DNA of 56,273 bases, taken from NCBI GenBank assembly GCA_002067045.1, contig MVPZ01000084.1, forward strand, positions 1-56,273, read 5' to 3'. Shown here one piece after another: positions 44,038-53,620 of this stretch. This DNA comes from Methanomassiliicoccales archaeon PtaB.Bin134 (GTDB lineage: Archaea; Thermoplasmatota; Thermoplasmata; Methanomassiliicoccales; UBA472). Under the pieces are notes generated by a model. The model ran no database searches and had not been told where the DNA came from. It saw nothing but the letters and a program-made list of their open reading frames with translations. A program made the translations under genes and the position numbers. The stretch's first letter is position 1. Every line of letters starts with the position of its first letter.

Positions 44038-45200
44038 AGTATCATCTCCAACAGTTCTCGCTGCGTACCGCAGAACACCTTCTGCGAGCAAAGCCCGGGC
44101 AGGTACGCGCAGGCCTTGGCCGAATCGCTGGCGGTGACCTGGTGCAGCCCCTCGATGGGCGCCACCACCATGCAGGTGTCGCAGAGCACCTTGCCGAAGC
44201 TCTCCAGCACCGCCCGCTCCTTGGGGCAGCGCAGCCACACGCCCTTCGAGGTGCAGAACCAGACCTCCACCCCGCTCCTCTTCTCCTTGCCGTCCAGGTA
44301 ACCGGCGAGCTCCTTAATCTCCCTTTCCGAGAGATGGGGGCAGCCGATGGCTATGAGGTCCGGCCGATCCCCGGTCCTCAGCCGGGAAACGGTCTCCTCC
44401 ACGTCCTTCCTGGTGATCCTGAGCACCGGAAGCCCTTCCAGGCTGTCGGGCTGCTCGGGGGTGACCTTCTCCACCATGAACATGGCCACGGAGCCGGAGG
44501 CGGCCATGGCCGCGGCCAGGGACTTGAGGCCGTTGGCGTCGTTGCCCAGCCCGCGGAAGAAGGGTATGCAGGCCCCCAGCTTGCGGCCGACCGTATGGCC
44601 GACCAGGGACCATTCCTCCCTGGTGATGCCCTCCTCCACCTCCACCACATGGGTCGGCCTGCGGTTCCGGTCCAGGTGCAGGCCGTAGTTGGGCGTGCGT
44701 CCGGTGATGGCCGCGGCCAGGGCCCCCGGTCCGCCCTCCCGGTTGGTGCGCGCGCCCAGCACGGAGTTGGCGAAGGAGAGCGCGGACGATTCCGCCCAGG
44801 CGATGTGCTCGCCGACCTTGGGGCGGTTGGTCAGGAGGTACGGGGTGCAGGTGCAGCTCACCTCCACGCCCATCCTCTCGTACAGGGATATTATATGCAG
44901 CTGCCTCTCCGCGAAGCGCTCCGCGATGCCCATCTCACGCCAGCGCTGGGAATCCATGCCCATGGGGTTCAGGGTGGTGGGCACGGTCACCTTACCGTCC
45001 CGGGCCATCTCCTCCAGGAAGTCTATTCCGCCCTCGCCTATGGTCTTGTAAGATACGCCGGAAAGGTGCGCGGAGGTGATGGGTATGAGCCGGTCGGCAC
45101 CGTAGATCGTGCCGAGGGCCACCAGGAGCTCCATGGCCTTGCGCTTGGCGTTGCCCTGCCTTCCGGCCAGCATCTCCTGTTCCTCGGGTGTGAGTTGCAT
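44034..45200 (-). CDS. AcnX large subunit, phosphomevalonate dehydratase catalytic subunit (DUF521)
   Basis: A 388-residue aconitase X catalytic subunit. Conserved parts include the start LTPEEQEMLAG, the iron-sulfur-linked segment SCTCTPYL, SVLGARTNREGGP and, near the end, ASDSAKACAYLPGLCSQKV. In archaea it converts mevalonate 5-phosphate to trans-anhydromevalonate 5-phosphate using an iron-sulfur cluster. The ATG at 45200 is the natural start; the frame continues upstream but runs antisense-free into the tRNA, so it is not coding. Confidence 0.93.
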   Translation of the reverse strand: MQLTPEEQEMLAGRQGNAKRKAMELLVALGTIYGADRLIPITSAHLSGVSYKTIGEGGIDFLEEMARDGKVTVPTTLNPMGMDSQRWREMGIAERFAERQLHIISLYERMGVEVSCTCTPYLLTNRPKVGEHIAWAESSALSFANSVLGARTNREGGPGALAAAITGRTPNYGLHLDRNRRPTHVVEVEEGITREEWSLVGHTVGRKLGACIPFFRGLGNDANGLKSLAAAMAASGSVAMFMVEKVTPEQPDSLEGLPVLRITRKDVEETVSRLRTGDRPDLIAIGCPHLSEREIKELAGYLDGKEKRSGVEVWFCTSKGVWLRCPKERAVLESFGKVLCDTCMVVAPIEGLHQVTASDSAKACAYLPGLCSQKVFCGTQRELLEMIL

Positions 45201-45250
45201 GGAACAGCGTATAGAATGGAAAGATAAGAAATTGTTGCAGTGAAAGGAGG

Positions 45251-45327
45251 TGGCGGGCCTGTGGGGATTCGAACCCCAGTTCGAAGCTCCGGAGGCTTCA
45301 GTGATATCCAAGCTACACTACAGGCCC
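45251..45327 (-). tRNA. tRNA-Arg (anticodon CCG), CCA encoded
   Basis: The cloverleaf is clear on the minus strand. The acceptor stem is GGGCCTG / CAGGCCC, and the anticodon stem GAAGC / GCTTC holds loop CTCCGGA (anticodon CCG at 34-36). The T-arm is TGGGG-TTCGAAT-CCCCA. The D-arm has GG in the loop and a T-T mismatch at 13-22. The discriminator is G, and CCA follows at 45253-45251. No intron is present. It lies between S27ae and AcnX on the same strand without its own obvious TATA box. Confidence 0.93.
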
Positions 45328-45329
45328 GT

Positions 45330-45352
45330 GGTCATTGGCAGCGCCGATGACC
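45330..45352 (-). other. Strong hairpin immediately 5' of tRNA-Arg
   Basis: Ten pairs (one G-T): 45330-45339 with 45343-45352, loop of three. It ends three bases before the tRNA 5' end and sits after the S27ae stop. It may be a processing signal or a terminator for the ribosomal operon. Confidence 0.6.
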
Positions 45353-45399
45353 GATTCGCCCTCTTCCGGGGGGAGGAGGGGAAGATCGAGATCCCGCGC

Positions 45400-45591
45400 T
45401 CACTTCTTCTTGAACTCGGTGTAGCCGCACTTCCCGCAGGAGGTGCGGTCCTTGTGCTCGGCCATGAACACGCCGGGCCCGCACTTGGGGCAGTTCTTCT
45501 TGATGCGTTCCAGCTTGTCGCCCTTGGTCTGGTAGTAGTCCTTCTTGGCCGAGGGCGTCTCCTTCTTGACTTCCTTCTTCTTGGCAGCCAT
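45400..45591 (-). CDS. rps27ae: Small-subunit ribosomal protein S27ae
   Basis: A 63-residue protein with a Lys-rich N-terminus and the zinc-binding set [22 protein letters not shown]. It lacks the ubiquitin fusion of eukaryotes, as expected in archaea. It follows S24e by 10 bases, the canonical archaeal order. Confidence 0.96.
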   Translation of the reverse strand: MAAKKKEVKKETPSAKKDYYQTKGDKLERIKKNCPKCGPGVFMAEHKDRTSCGKCGYTEFKKK

Positions 45592-45601
45592 GGTTCACAC
45601 C

Positions 45602-45910
45602 TCACTTCTTCTTCGCGGCCTTCTTCGGCTCCGCGAGCCCGTTCCTGGCCTGCAGGTAGTTCTTCTCGTACAGCTTGGCCGATTCGGTGGAACCGTATAC
45701 CTTGGCGTACCCCATGCTGACGCCCATCCCGAACTCGGTCTCCATGTGGTCGATTACCACCTTCTCCTTGCTAACCGCCAGGGCCTCAGCCAGCTTGGCC
45801 TTCACATCGGCCCTCTTGGGGGAGCCCTCTCCGCGGTGGTCGGCCTTGAAGGACACCTCGGTGCGGTCCAGCAGGGCGTTGGGTTTCTTGCTCTCGATCT
45901 CGATCTTCAC
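45602..45910 (-). CDS. rps24e: Small-subunit ribosomal protein S24e
   Basis: A 102-residue protein with the S24e core (NALLDRTEVSFKADHRGEGSPKRADVKAKLA and GMGVSMGYAKVYGS) and a Lys-rich tail. It starts with GTG, overlapping the upstream stop (GTGA). Confidence 0.95.
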   Translation of the reverse strand: MKIEIESKKPNALLDRTEVSFKADHRGEGSPKRADVKAKLAEALAVSKEKVVIDHMETEFGMGVSMGYAKVYGSTESAKLYEKNYLQARNGLAEPKKAAKKK

Positions 45911-46401
45911 TTCAATTCCTCCATTGAGCGTATCAGTCTCTGCGCCGCCTTGTTCACTTCGGCGTCGGTGTGCACCAACACCACTCCCTTTCCCGGGAGT
46001 CCGTACAGTAGGCAGGAGCCCGCCGGGGCTATGGCGGCGCACACCAGCGCGGCCAGGTCCTCCTCGCCTTGCACCCGTATCTTGACCTTCCCCTGGCCCT
46101 CCAAGCCCTTCCTCAGGGCCCAGACCAGCTCGGGTACGATCAATCCGGGGGGATTGTCGACCACCGTCTCCGGGACGTCGAGGAGGTCGGCGGCGTGATC
46201 GGACGCGTCCAGCTCCCTTCTCTCGTTGCGGCGGTCGTAAACGGTCAGATGGGGGATGACGCCCTTGTTTATAAGGGTGGTGGATACCATGTCCCCCACA
46301 CTGACTATCCTTTGGCATCCGGTAAGGTTGTCCAGGAGCTCATGCCCCTGCAGCAGCCTTCCGAACGGCATGCCCAGCTCGCTCCTCATGCTCTCCGGCA
46401 T
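45907..46401 (-). CDS. GTP-dependent dephospho-CoA kinase (DUF359)
   Basis: A 164-residue protein from the ATG at 46401, which has GGAGG upstream. A longer frame reaches an ATG at 46464 inside spt4; it includes CAELPLPPGGWRMP, so an alternative start between them is possible. It matches the archaeal enzyme that phosphorylates dephospho-CoA with GTP: the segments SVGDMVSTTLINKGVIPHLTVYD and NPPGLIVPEL are diagnostic. The operon position between spt4 and S24e is the usual archaeal one. Confidence 0.92.
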   Translation of the reverse strand: MPESMRSELGMPFGRLLQGHELLDNLTGCQRIVSVGDMVSTTLINKGVIPHLTVYDRRNERRELDASDHAADLLDVPETVVDNPPGLIVPELVWALRKGLEGQGKVKIRVQGEEDLAALVCAAIAPAGSCLLYGLPGKGVVLVHTDAEVNKAAQRLIRSMEELK

Positions 46402-46429
46402 CCTCCAGCCTCCAGGGGGCAGGGGGAGC

Positions 46430-46615
46430 TCAGCGCACTTTGAGGGCGAACTTCCCGTTGACATTTATGCCCATCCTCTTGGCTATCTCGGACCTGGTGT
46501 GGTCGATTATGACCACGTAACCCTGCCACTCCTTGGAGGTCTCCCCGCCGCAGAGCGGGCAGACGTCCTCCTCGGTGATCGCCGAGCAGACCTTGCAGGC
46601 CTTGGCCACCTTCAT
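46430..46615 (-). CDS. spt4: Transcription elongation factor Spt4 (RpoE'')
   Basis: A 61-residue zinc-binding partner of Spt5. The Cys pairs ACKVCS and CPLCGG are present, followed by the GYVVIIDHTRSEIAKRMG core. The start overlaps the rpo7 stop as ATGA. Confidence 0.95.
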   Translation of the reverse strand: MKVAKACKVCSAITEEDVCPLCGGETSKEWQGYVVIIDHTRSEIAKRMGINVNGKFALKVR

Positions 46616-47178
46616 TTCTCCTGACCCCCTTTCTTGGCCCGGTCCTCGGCCAGCCACTCCTTCTTGCCCAGGCCGGGCTGGCGGGTGGTGAGACCGATCT
46701 TGCTCTCGCGCGGGTTGCGCTCGTTGAAGGACAGGGAGACTATCCTGGCGCGCACCAGGTCGCCCATCTTCAGCTCGCGCTTGGAGTCCTTGCCTATCAG
46801 GCGCTGATTGCCCTCGTCCACGTCCATGCGGTCGTCCATGACCTGGCTGACGTGTAGCAGCCCGTCCAACGGACCGAAGCGCAGGAAGGCCCCGAACTTC
46901 ACGACCTCGCAGACGCGGCCCTCCACGACCTCGTTGACCATCGGCCGGAAGACCAGGGAGTCGAACTTGACGGTCTGGTATACTGCGCCGTCGCCGTGTA
47001 CGATACGTCCGTCGCCGACGGTCTCGATGTTCTTTATCAGAACGGTGAGAGAGTCCTCTCCCTCGATGAATCCCTCGTAGGACTCGCGGGCCAACTCATT
47101 GACCACCTGGTCCACGTCCTCGCCCAAGCGGCTGGGAGGTATGCGGACGACCTTCTCCCTTTGGGTCAACAGATACAT
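46612..47178 (-). CDS. rpo7: DNA-directed RNA polymerase subunit Rpo7 (RpoE')
   Basis: A 188-residue subunit with the N-terminal RNP-like domain (REKVVRIPPSRLG and YQTVKFDSLVFRP) and a C-terminal S1 domain (VVKFGAFLRFGPLDGLLHVSQVMDD). It forms the polymerase stalk with Rpo4. It is first in the operon, with a TATA box giving a leader of about 16 bases. A TTG at 47184 is an alternative start. Confidence 0.95.
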   Translation of the reverse strand: MYLLTQREKVVRIPPSRLGEDVDQVVNELARESYEGFIEGEDSLTVLIKNIETVGDGRIVHGDGAVYQTVKFDSLVFRPMVNEVVEGRVCEVVKFGAFLRFGPLDGLLHVSQVMDDRMDVDEGNQRLIGKDSKRELKMGDLVRARIVSLSFNERNPRESKIGLTTRQPGLGKKEWLAEDRAKKGGQEK

Positions 47179-47216
47179 GAGCAATCCTCTTAACTACCTT
47201 GGCATGATAAATCTGT

Positions 47217-47226
47217 TATATAAAGA
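47217..47226 (-). promoter_or_regulatory. TATA box of the rpo7-spt4-S27ae operon
   Basis: The minus strand reads CTTTATATAA, about 43 bases before the ATG at 47178. The predicted start is near 47195. Confidence 0.65.
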
Positions 47227-47265
47227 TTGAGCACCGAGCATATAAGCGTTTACCATGCTGGATTA

Positions 47266-47280
47266 AGAAAAAAGAAAAGG
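47266..47280 (-). terminator. U-rich terminator after the pyrophosphatase gene
   Basis: The minus strand reads CTTTTCTTTTTTCTT, about 20 bases after the hppA stop. Confidence 0.55.
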
Positions 47281-47298
47281 GATTGAAAGGGGTTTGGC

Positions 47299-49431
<2,133 letters not shown>

Positions 49432-49458
49432 TGAAAAGCCTCTTTAAATTCCAGCCTA

Positions 49459-49494
49459 AATACGGCTACCTATATAAATCGTTTAGGTAGTATT
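49459..49494. promoter_or_regulatory. Dyad element around the hppA TATA box
   Basis: AATAC and TACCTA (49459-49463, 49467-49472) mirror TAGGTA and GTATT (49484-49489, 49490-49494). The TATA box (49471-49478, minus strand TTTATATA) lies inside, so a bound protein would block TBP. Confidence 0.45.
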
Positions 49495-49552
49495 CGGCCA
49501 CGAATTTCGCAGTCTGGATATGTGATTGTGAGATAAACGGCATATAGCTCTT

Positions 49553-49589
49553 ACGGGCAGGGGGCCGCAGGCGCTCCACCGCCCCCCGT
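49553..49589 (-). terminator. GC-rich stem-loop at the end of the KaiC-like gene
   Basis: GGGGGC (49560-49565) pairs with GCCCCC (49581-49586), with extra pairing of ACG to CGT outside. It touches the gene's stop codon. No T run follows, so a role in 3' end protection is as likely as termination. Confidence 0.4.
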
Positions 49590-50290
49590 CAGAACCTGGC
49601 CTTCAGCACAACTATGCCGTCCTTGCGGGAGATGTCGATGGAGTGCTTCCCGGTCTGATGGTTGGTCCCGCGCATCTTCAGCACCTCCAGGTACTTGCGT
49701 CTGGCGCCCAGCTCCTCGGCCAGGTGCAGGAGCACTATGCCATCCACGGCGTACGAGATCTCTGGCGGGTACATCTCCCCCGGTCGGACCTCCCCGGTCA
49801 GCACGGTTGTGGCGTTCCAGTTCTTCAGCCGGTTGGTCAGGTCGAACAGGAAGGTGCGGTAGTCGTCCTTGAACATCTCCCCCACCACGGTTATGGGATC
49901 GATGACGATGCGCTGCGGCACCACCTCGGCGATGCGGGCCTCCATGACCTCCAGGAGCTTGGCGGAATCACCGGCCCGGAGATGGTCCCCCAGGTCCTCG
50001 TACACGATCTCGTTGTCGAAGTACTCCGGCCTCATGAACTCGAACTGCGATGAGAAGCGCAGCATCCACTGCGTCGGCTCGCTCAGGGTGGTGAAGAACA
50101 GCCCCTGCTCGCCCCTCTTGGCCCCCTCGCACAGGAAGCGCAGGGCGAAGGTGGTCTTCCCCGTTCCCGCGGTCCCCGTGGCCAGGATCACCGATGGGAA
50201 CGGGAACCCGCCCTCGATCATCTCGTCCAGACCGGGTATCCCCGTGGGGATGCGTACCAGGTCCGCTCTCTCCGGGCCTCCGTCGTTCAT
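49589..50290 (-). CDS. KaiC-like RecA-superfamily ATPase, single domain
   Basis: A 233-residue protein. The opening TGIPGLDEMIEGGFP and Walker A GTAGTGKTT are those of archaeal KaiC-like proteins; Walker B is in PQRIVIDPITVV. It has one domain rather than the two of cyanobacterial KaiC. Such proteins are thought to act in signalling or motility regulation in archaea. It follows a related but degenerate gene by 34 bases. Confidence 0.9.
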   Translation of the reverse strand: MNDGGPERADLVRIPTGIPGLDEMIEGGFPFPSVILATGTAGTGKTTFALRFLCEGAKRGEQGLFFTTLSEPTQWMLRFSSQFEFMRPEYFDNEIVYEDLGDHLRAGDSAKLLEVMEARIAEVVPQRIVIDPITVVGEMFKDDYRTFLFDLTNRLKNWNATTVLTGEVRPGEMYPPEISYAVDGIVLLHLAEELGARRKYLEVLKMRGTNHQTGKHSIDISRKDGIVVLKARF

Positions 50291-50324
50291 AGGCCATGAC
50301 CTCCTTCGTTCTCCTTAGTCATCT

Positions 50325-50930
50325 TCATGGCTGCGCGCCTCCCGGTGATTGACCGTTTAGCTTTAGCTCCCTTCCCCCCAGCGACAGGATGGTCTGGAAC
50401 AGATGCGGCGTCCTCTCCCGGTCCAGGACCACCGGTATGACCGCCCTGCCCCCGAAGCCGTCCACGAACCTCTTGATGAAATTGGCCACCACCGCCGGAC
50501 TGTTGAAGTTGAGCAGGGTGGCCAGGTTGTCGATCATGGCGAACTCCCATTGATCTACACCCAGCCCGCTATCGCTGGCCCACCTCATGAGCATGTCCGG
50601 CAGGGTGTCTATGTGGCTGGGACCCCGGAGGAACTCCACCCGGGCCGAGGCCTGCTTCTGGTCCGCGGCGAAGCGGGCCACCGCATCCACGAAGGTCACC
50701 TGGGCGTGAGGTATGCGGTGCATGTCCAGGAGATGCACCATGTACTGATGGGGCCGGTCCACGGAGATGAAAATTCCGGGTCGGCCGCCCTCCAGGAGGG
50801 CCTTCAGCACGACCAGCTCCATGCGCACGAACTGGGTGGTCTTGACGTCGAGGACCACCGGACCGGGGCCGGGGGGGCTCCCCAGCTCTCCCCTTATCTG
50901 TTCGTACAGCAGCAGGTCCCGCTCGTTCAT
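50325..50930 (-). CDS. Degenerate KaiC/RecA-like protein lacking Walker A
   Basis: A 201-residue protein whose strand order and spacing recall a RecA/KaiC core (VVLDVKTTQFVRMELVVLKALLEGGRPGIFISVDRP, later WEFAMIDNLATLLNFN), but there is no P-loop. It would not bind ATP in the usual way. It is encoded just before the active KaiC-like ATPase, so it may be its regulatory partner. The family assignment is by pattern and needs a structural search. Confidence 0.65.
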   Translation of the reverse strand: MNERDLLLYEQIRGELGSPPGPGPVVLDVKTTQFVRMELVVLKALLEGGRPGIFISVDRPHQYMVHLLDMHRIPHAQVTFVDAVARFAADQKQASARVEFLRGPSHIDTLPDMLMRWASDSGLGVDQWEFAMIDNLATLLNFNSPAVVANFIKRFVDGFGGRAVIPVVLDRERTPHLFQTILSLGGRELKLNGQSPGGAQP

Positions 50931-50954
50931 CTGGGAGTGATTCGGTCTCGATGG

Positions 50955-50962
50955 TTATAAAA
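50955..50962 (-). promoter_or_regulatory. TATA box of the KaiC-like pair
   Basis: The minus strand reads GTTTTATAACC, centred about 28 bases before the ATG at 50930. The transcript is probably leaderless. Confidence 0.55.
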
Positions 50963-51029
50963 CCCCCGCATCATTTATCCGCTTTGATAATAATCGCGTG
51001 GGCAGGCCTTCTGGAAGGACTCCATTTTT

Positions 51030-51036
51030 TTATATT
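51030..51036 (+). promoter_or_regulatory. TATA box of the phytol/dolichol-kinase-like gene
   Basis: The sequence TTTTTTTATATTACC predicts a start near 51059, just before the TTG at 51064. Confidence 0.5.
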
Positions 51037-51063
51037 ACCAAAGGCCATTGGGGAGGGATTGCT

Positions 51064-51786
51064 TTGATCAGTGGCGACGCCCTCGGTTTGATACTGGTCT
51101 ACGCGTACGTGGGCATCATGGTGGTCATCACGGCCAAGTGGTCCTTCCTCAGGGAGCACTCCTTCCACCGGAAGTTCATCCATGTCATGATCGGCAACAT
51201 CGCCCTGTTCTGGTGGGTTTTCGACACCAATTATGTCATGTCCCTGCTGGCAGCCGCACCTTTCATCCCTTTGCTGCTGCTCTTCTCCCGCTACGGTGGC
51301 AAGGAGGGCGGCAAGGGCCTGGTGAACGGCATCCAGGGGTCCATACTGTCCAAGGCCTCCCACGACGGGCACAGGCTCGGCCTGGTTTACTACGCCATCT
51401 CCTGGACCATCCTGGCCTTCTTCGCCTTCAACGATCTGGTCATCGCTTCCGTGGGCATAGTGTGCATGGCCTATGGGGACGGAATGGGCGGGCTTATGGG
51501 CAAGACCTTCGGCAGGAGGAAGATATTCGGCAACAAGACCCTGGAGGGCACCGTGTCCGTGTTCGCCTTCGCAACACTGGCCATATTCCTGATCATCAAC
51601 TTCTACAACCTGCTGTTCGACGCCGGCCTGTACGGTTCCAGGAGCATCCCCCTGACCGTGGCCGCCATGACGGCCCTGGGTCTGGGGGCCTATGTCTCCA
51701 TCGTGGAGCTGTACACCCCCGGAGAGTACGACAACCTGGTGATCCCCCTGTCCACCGCCCTTATATTGGCCCTTTCGGGGATCTGA
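51064..51786 (+). CDS. Phytol/dolichol kinase-like (SEC59/VTE5) membrane protein
   Basis: A 240-residue polytopic protein from the TTG at 51064, preceded by GGGAGGGATT. The frame is open further upstream but crosses the TATA box. The CTP-dependent polyprenol kinase family pattern is seen in MAYGDGMGGLMGKTFGRRKIFGNKTLEGT. The likely reaction is phosphorylation of an isoprenoid alcohol (geranylgeraniol or dolichol). The downstream kinase-like gene follows by 9 bases. Confidence 0.85.
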   Translation: MISGDALGLILVYAYVGIMVVITAKWSFLREHSFHRKFIHVMIGNIALFWWVFDTNYVMSLLAAAPFIPLLLLFSRYGGKEGGKGLVNGIQGSILSKASHDGHRLGLVYYAISWTILAFFAFNDLVIASVGIVCMAYGDGMGGLMGKTFGRRKIFGNKTLEGTVSVFAFATLAIFLIINFYNLLFDAGLYGSRSIPLTVAAMTALGLGAYVSIVELYTPGEYDNLVIPLSTALILALSGI

Positions 51787-51795
51787 GGTGGGACC

Positions 51796-52374
51796 ATGGA
51801 ACTGATAGTGGTGGACGGCATCGACGGTTCGGGAAAGAGCACGGTCGCCCAATGGATAGCCGAGCATTACCGGTCCCGGGGGGAGTCGGTGCTGGTGCGC
51901 TCCCACCCTTCGGACTCGCTTCTGGGCCGGCTCAGCCGTCGGTCCCTGACCTCCGAGGGCAAGCTGATGCGCGCCGTGGCCACCATCTTCTTCATCCTGG
52001 ACGTGCTTGACTCGCTGAGGAGGCTGCGTTCCTGGAAGGGCTACGACAAGGTGATCTTCGTGCGTTACGTGATGGCCACCGCCTACCTGCCCGGAGGGCT
52101 GCATCACCAGGGCTACGAGTTCTTCTGCAAGGTGCTGCCCATACCCCAGAGGCTGCTCCTGGTCGACGCCACTCCGGAATGCGCTCTGCGTCGCATAGAG
52201 GAGAGGGAGCACGAGCGGGAGATGTTCGAGAACATGGAATCCCTCCGCAAGGTCCGGGCCAAGGTGCTGGAGCTGGCCGAGAACGGGTGGATGGTGCTGG
52301 ACAACTGCGGTCCGACCCGGGAGACCCGTAAAAGGCTGGATGAGGTGCTGGTCTACTGGGACTCCTTGAGCTGA
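51796..52374 (+). CDS. Thymidylate kinase-like P-loop kinase
   Basis: A 192-residue protein with Walker A GIDGSGKST (8-16), the start IVVDGIDGSGKSTVAQWIAEHY and a later RIEEREHERE lid-like segment. The canonical DRY/F motif of thymidylate kinase is replaced by VRYVMATAYL, so nucleotide specificity is uncertain. Coupling to the polyprenol kinase-like gene hints at an isoprenoid or lipid role. The ATG follows GAGGTGGG. Its 3' end overlaps the convergent transporter gene by 22 bases. Confidence 0.82.
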   Translation: MELIVVDGIDGSGKSTVAQWIAEHYRSRGESVLVRSHPSDSLLGRLSRRSLTSEGKLMRAVATIFFILDVLDSLRRLRSWKGYDKVIFVRYVMATAYLPGGLHHQGYEFFCKVLPIPQRLLLVDATPECALRRIEEREHEREMFENMESLRKVRAKVLELAENGWMVLDNCGPTRETRKRLDEVLVYWDSLS

Positions 52375-53507
52375 GAGGACAGGATGCGGACCAGCGGCAG
52401 GCAGAGCAGGCTGAGCGCCATGCCCACCAGCAGCACCGCGTCGAATCCCTGCAGGGCGTAAAGGGGACCGAAGACCAGAGGCCCCAGGGAATAACCGAAG
52501 AAGCGGGTGCTGTTGAACACCGATGACACCGTGCCCTTGAGATGGGGAATTATCTCCACCGTCATGGTCAGGAGCGACGCCCATATGAACGCCGTGCCGG
52601 TCCCCAGCACCAGCAGGGAGGCCGCGAAGGTGATCCAATCCCCGGACATGCAAAGCAGTAGCATGGCCAGCCCGACGATGCAAAAGCCCACCGCGGCGGT
52701 GAACGTCCTACCCCTGGCGTCCACCATCCTGCCCCCCAGGGGCGCGGCGACCATCCCGGCAACTCCGCTCATGCCGATGAGCACCCCGATCAGCCCCTCG
52801 TCCATGGAGAGGGGCGGAAGGGAAAGATGATCGGAGAGGAACCCCAGGGCCCCCATGTAGCACAGGAAGGTCAGGAAGCCGAGCGCGCATAGCGTGCCCA
52901 CGCCTCGTGTCGAGACGGTCTCGCGCACGTTCCTCCTGAGATGCTGCAGGGCCTGGGGGTCCCGCACGGTTATGGGGCAGGCGGTCCTGATCCAGAAGTT
53001 GACCCCCAGGGCCAGGATGGCCACCAGGACGAACATCCACCTCCACCCGTAGGGGATCAGGAAGCCGGCGATCATGGGGCCGGTGGCGATGCCCGCGGTG
53101 GTGAAGGCCCCGAAGTATCCCATGACCCTGCCCCGCTCCTGAGGGGATGTCATGTCCCCCAGGACCGCGAGCAGCACCGGGTTGACGAAGGCGTATCCCA
53201 CCCCCTGCACCGACCGGCTGAGATAGAAGGAGACCAGGTCCGGGCTGGCCACGCAGAGCATGCAGCCCACCGCGTACACCAGGAAGCCCATGCTGAGGAT
53301 CTTCCTCCTGCCGTACACGTCGGAGACCGTGCCGGAGAATAGGTTGAAGAGGGCGAAGGGCAGCATGAAGAAGGTTATGGACAACAGTATCTCCTCGGCC
53401 CCGGCCCCGAACTCGGCCTTGAGCACCGGGATCATGGCCAGCACTGCGTTCCCGGACAGCGGGCCGATGTACCCGCCGCTGAGCACGGCCAGCCGCTTGG
53501 TGTCCAT
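52353..53507 (-). CDS. Major facilitator superfamily drug/metabolite transporter
   Basis: A 384-residue protein with about 12 helices. The loop motif FSGTVSDVYGRRKILSMG and the motif-C-like GYFGAFTTAGIATGPMIAGFL point to the drug:H+ antiporter branch. The substrate is unknown. The AT-rich TAATAATT at about 53531-53539 lies about 26 bases upstream. An 8-base inverted repeat lies further upstream. It ends with TAG. Confidence 0.9.
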   Translation of the reverse strand: MDTKRLAVLSGGYIGPLSGNAVLAMIPVLKAEFGAGAEEILLSITFFMLPFALFNLFSGTVSDVYGRRKILSMGFLVYAVGCMLCVASPDLVSFYLSRSVQGVGYAFVNPVLLAVLGDMTSPQERGRVMGYFGAFTTAGIATGPMIAGFLIPYGWRWMFVLVAILALGVNFWIRTACPITVRDPQALQHLRRNVRETVSTRGVGTLCALGFLTFLCYMGALGFLSDHLSLPPLSMDEGLIGVLIGMSGVAGMVAAPLGGRMVDARGRTFTAAVGFCIVGLAMLLLCMSGDWITFAASLLVLGTGTAFIWASLLTMTVEIIPHLKGTVSSVFNSTRFFGYSLGPLVFGPLYALQGFDAVLLVGMALSLLCLPLVRILSSQLKESQ

Positions 53508-53550
53508 GCCATGGTGAAGGCCCCCTTGGCCTAATAATTCCTTTGCCGCC

Positions 53551-53579
53551 GCTCATCAACACGAACTTGGGTGATGAGC
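53551..53579. promoter_or_regulatory. Eight-base inverted repeat GCTCATCA / TGATGAGC in the divergent MFS/dys gap
   Basis: The arms lie at 53551-53558 and 53572-53579. It is placed between the MFS promoter and the dys start, consistent with an operator. Confidence 0.45.
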
Positions 53580-53620
53580 AACCTATTTCTAGGGGCTGAG
53601 GATAGGAGAGGCTGATACAA

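Noticed and set aside
44038..44238. N-terminal extension of the DUF126-Nudix protein
   Set aside because: It lies inside the AcnX large-subunit gene in another frame; the GTG overlapping that stop matches the DUF126 N-terminus.
45201..45311. N-terminal extension of the AcnX large subunit
   Set aside because: It would overlap the tRNA-Arg; the ATG at 45200 gives the family-typical start.
53571..53600. Possible C/D-box guide RNA (GTGATGA then CTGA) before dys
   Set aside because: No convincing C' and second D box at proper spacing; the TGATGA is better explained as one arm of the inverted repeat.
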